64,000 nucleotides of DNA from the NCBI GenBank assembly GCA_027574665.1, contig CM050672.1:11082001-11146000 (forward strand), written 5' to 3'. The notes under the pieces are model-generated. The model was not told the origin of the DNA. It saw only the letters and a list, made by a program, of their open reading frames with translations, and made no database searches. Of this stretch, positions 61,095 to 64,000 are shown in pieces (the first letter of the stretch is position 1; each line of letters starts with the position of its first letter). The position numbers and the translations under genes were made by a program. Source of the stretch: Rhynochetos jubatus (Eukaryota; Chordata; Aves; Eurypygiformes; Rhynochetidae).

Positions 61095-64000
61095 AGGCAG
61101 CCAAAATGCAGCCCACATCCGGGAGAATCTCAAGAGCAGGGGGTGGAGCAAGCCAGGCCTCAAACCACGAGAAGCTCCAGCCCAAAAGGCAGCCAAAATG
61201 CAGCCCACATCCGGGAGAATCTCAAGAGCAGGGGGTGGAGCAAGCCAGGCCTCAAACCACGAGAAGCTCCAGCCCAAAAGGCAGCCAAAATGCAGCCCAC
61301 ATCCGAGAGAATATCAAGAGCAGGGGGTGGAGCAAGCCAGGCCTCAAACCACGGGAAGCTCCACCCAAAGAGTCAGCCAATATCCAGCCCACATCCGGGA
61401 GAATCTCAAGAGCAGGGGGTGGAGCAAGCCAGGCCACAAACCACGAGAAGCTCCAGCCCAAAATGGAGCCAAAATGCAGCCCACATCCGGGAGAATCTCA
61501 AGAGCAGGGGGTGGAGCAAGCCAGGCCTCAAACCTCGAGAAGCTTCAGCCCAAAACGCAGCCAAAATGCAGCCCACATCCGGGAGAATCTCAAGAGCAGG
61601 GGGTGGAGGAAGCGAGGCCTCAAACCACAAGAAGCTCCAGCCCAAGAATCAGCCAAAATGCAGCCCACATCCGAGAGAATCTCAAGAGCAGGGGGTGGAG
61701 CAAGCCAGGCCTCAAAACACGAGAAGCTCCAGCCCAAAAGGCAGCCAAAATGCAGCCCACCTCCGGGAGAATCTCAAGAGCAGGGGGTGGAGCAAGCCAG
61801 GCCTCAAACCACGAGAAGCTCCAGCCCAAAAGGCAGCCAAAATGCAGCCCACATCCGGGAGAATCTCAAGAGCAGGGGGTGGAGCAAGCCAGGCCTCAAA
61901 CCACGAGAAGCTCCAGCCCAAAATGCAGCCAAAATGCAGCCCACATCCGGGAGAATCTCAAGAGCAGGGGGTGGAGCAAGCCAGGCCTCAAACCACGAGA
62001 AGCTCCAGCTCAAAAGGCAGCCAAAATGCAGCCCACATCCGGGAAAATATCAAGAGCAGGGGGTGGAGCAAGCCAGGCCTCAAACCACGAGAAGCTCCAG
62101 CCCAAAAGGCAGCCAAAATGCAGCTCACATCCTGGAGAATCTCAAGAGCAGGGGGTGGAGCAAGCCAGGCCTCAAACCACGAGAAGCTCCAGCCCAAGAA
62201 TCAGCCAAAATGCAGCCCACATCCGGGAGAATCTCAAGAGCAGGGGGTGGAGCAAGCCAGGACTCAAACCACGGGAAGCTCCAGCCCAAGAATCAGCCAA
62301 AATGCAGCCCACATCCAGGAGAATCTCAAGAGCAGGGGGTGGAGCAAGCCAGGCCTCAAACCACGAGAAGCTCCAGCCCAAAAAGCAGCCAAAATGCAGC
62401 CCACATCCGAGAGAATCTCAAGAGCAGGGGGTGGAGCAAGCCAGGCCTCAAGCCACGAGAAGCTCCAGCCCAACAGGCAGCCAAAATGCAGGCCAAATCC
62501 GGGAGAATCTCAAGAGCAGGGGGTGGAGCAAGCCAGGCCTCAAACCACGAGAAGCTCCAGCCCAATGAGCAGCCAAAATGCAGCCCACATCCGGGAGAAT
62601 CTCAAGAGCAGGGGTTGGAGCAAGGCAGGCCTCAAACCACGAGAAGCTCCAGCCCAAAAGGCAGCCAAAATGCAGCCCACCTCAGGGAGAATCTCAAGAG
62701 CAGGGGGTGGAGCAAGCCAGGCCTCAAACCACGAGAAGCTCCAGCCCAACAGGCAGCCAAAATGCAGGCCAAATCCGGAAGAATCTCAAGAGCAGGGGGT
62801 AGAGCAAGCCAGGCCTCAAACCACGAGAAGCTCCAGCCCAAAAGGCAGCCAAAATGCAGCCCACCTCCGGGAGAATCTCAAGAGCAGGGGGTGGAGCAAG
62901 CCAGGCCTCAAACCACGAGAAGCTCCAGCCCAAAGCGCAGCCAAAATGCAGCCCACATCCGGGGGAATCTCAAGAGCAGGGGGTGGAGCAAGGCAGGCCT
63001 CAAACCACGAGAAGCTCCAGCCCAAAAGGCAGCCAAAATCCAGCCCACATCCGGGAGAATCTCAAGAGCAGGGGGTGGAGCAAGCCAGGCCTCAAACCAC
63101 AGGAAGCTCCAGCCCAAGATTCAGCCAAAATGCAGCCCACCTCCGGGAGAATCTCAAGAGCAGGGGGTGGAGCAAGCCAGGCCTCAAACCACGGGAAGCT
63201 CCAGCCCAAGAATCAGCCAAAATGCAGCCCACATCCGGGAGAATCTCAAGAGCAGGGGGTGGAGCAAGCCAGGCCTCAAACCACGAGAAGCTCCAGCCCA
63301 AAAGGCAGCCAAAATCCAGCCCACATCCGAGAAAATCTCAAGAGCAGGGGGTGGAGCAAGCCAGGCCTCAAACCACGAGAAGCTCCAGCCCAACAGGCAG
63401 CCAAAATGCAGCCCAAATCAGGGAGAATCTCAAGAGCAGGGGGTGGAGCAAGCCAGGCCTCAAACCAGGAGAAGCTCCAGCCCAAAAGGCAGCCAAAATG
63501 CAGCCCACATCCGGGAGAATCTCAAGAGCAGGGGGTGCAGCAAGGCAGGCCTCAAACCACGAGAAGCTCCCGCCCAAAAGGCAGCCAAAATGCAGCCCAC
63601 ATGCAGGAGAATCTCAAGAGCAGGGGGTGGAGCAAGCCAGACCTCAAAACACGAGAAGCTCCAGCCCAAAAGGCAGTCAAAATGCAGCCCACATCCGGGA
63701 GAATCTCAAGAGCAGGGGGTGGAGCAAGCCAGGCCTCAAACCACGAGAAGCTCCAGCCCAAAAGGCAGCCAAAATGCAGCCCACCTCCGGGAGAATCTCA
63801 AGAGCAGGGGGGGGAGCAAGCCAGGCCTCAAACCACGAGAAGCTCCAGACCAAGAATCAGCCAAAATGCAGCCCACATCCGGCAGAATCTCAAGAGCAGG
63901 GGGTGGAGTAAGCCAGGCCTCAAACCACGAGAAGCTCCAGCTCAAAAGGCAGCCAAAATGCAGCCCACATCCGGGAGAATATCAAGAGCAGGGGGTGGAG

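Larger units (their letters stand above)
1..64000. repeat. 92-bp satellite DNA array (entire window)
   Basis: Every part of the window aligns to one 92-bp unit. Taking the unit to begin at CCAGGCCTCA, its landmarks are AGGCCT (3-8), CCACGAGAAGCTCC (13-26), a variable tetranucleotide (34-37) followed by CAGCC, AAAATGCAGCCCACATCC (43-60), GAGAATCTC (63-71 or so) and GCAGGGGGTGGAG (near 77-88). One AGGCCT, one AGCT and one CCGG site fall in each standard unit. I saw no interruption by a transposon, microsatellite or unique sequence. Both window edges lie inside the array, so about 695 units is a minimum. No gene is present in any stretch. The family is not one I recognise. Eukaryotic constitutive heterochromatin (pericentromeric, subtelomeric or sex-chromosomal) is the usual setting for such arrays, but the position here is inference. 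Confidence 0.97.
13541..64000 (+). repeat. Homogenised domain of the array (about 548 units)
   Basis: From about 13.54 kb most units match the consensus at nearly all bases and vary mainly at a few recurrent sites: the tetranucleotide 34-37, CACATCC/CACCTCC/CAAATCC, GAATCTC/GAATATC, and GCAAGCC/GCAAGGC/GCAAGAC. Following landmark positions through the domain, the 92-bp register is kept except for one extra A near 20,823, one lost base near 34,97x and the 14 copies of a single 91-bp variant. Combinations of variants recur in long runs, showing repeated duplication of blocks of 7 to 34 units. There is no single fixed higher-order period. The window ends inside this domain. Confidence 0.92.

Noticed and set aside
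399-64000. CRISPR array
   Set aside because: The repeats are contiguous with no unique spacers, units are 92 bp, no cas genes are present, and CpG decay points to a eukaryote.
399-64000. CENP-B box
   Set aside because: The ATCCGGGA part matches only the right half of the box (ANNCGGG). The required TTCG to the left reads CAGC, so the core motif is not met.
399-64000. G-quadruplex from the GCAGGGGGTGGAG segment
   Set aside because: Each unit has only one long G run and one GG nearby. Four runs within a short loop distance do not occur inside a unit.
399-64000. Mobile element, LTR or endogenous virus fragments inside the array
   Set aside because: I found no poly(A) tail, terminal repeat, target-site duplication or non-satellite insert in the window. 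All odd segments align to the 92-bp unit.

Overview
The whole window is one tandem satellite-DNA array. I found no gene, RNA gene, transposon or single-copy stretch longer than a few bases. The repeat unit is 92 bp, and about 690 head-to-tail copies run from about 399 to 64,000. About four more copies lie in the opposite orientation at 1-394. Both window edges fall inside the array, so its true ends and flanking DNA are not seen. The unit is about 59% G+C. It is strongly strand-skewed: roughly 31 A, 28 C, 26 G and 7 T on the + strand.

The host is a eukaryote. A vertebrate-like genome with CpG methylation is the best guess, because the two CpG sites of the unit mutate mainly to TpG or CpA, the mark of methyl-cytosine decay. 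I do not recognise the satellite family and cannot name the species.

Layout. (1) 1-394: inverted, diverged units. (2) 357-457: a head-to-head junction with 38-bp perfect inverted arms. (3) 399 to about 13,540: an older, heterogeneous domain of about 143 units with several independent 1-bp indels. (4) About 13,540-64,000: a homogenised domain of about 548 units with almost no length change. It is built from layered block duplications: a 14-unit higher-order repeat at 17.1-20.4 kb, a nested 22-unit repeat at 13.6-16.7 kb copied to 21.3-24.5 kb, 25-unit copies at 26.7-32.1 kb, and a 21-unit tandem duplication at 48.6-52.5 kb that looks perfectly identical. A 91-bp variant unit appears 14 times between 28.5 and 57.0 kb, spaced by exact multiples of 92 minus the shared deletions. 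It therefore works as a lineage tag for the block copying.

Nothing here works as a set of genes. Very long open frames exist on the + strand (up to 3,920 codons at 47,770-59,532). They follow from the T-poor, stop-free unit and from a period that is not a multiple of three. The points most worth following up are the 4-bp hypervariable 'barcode' inside each otherwise conserved unit, the orientation switch, and the identical 1,932-bp duplication.
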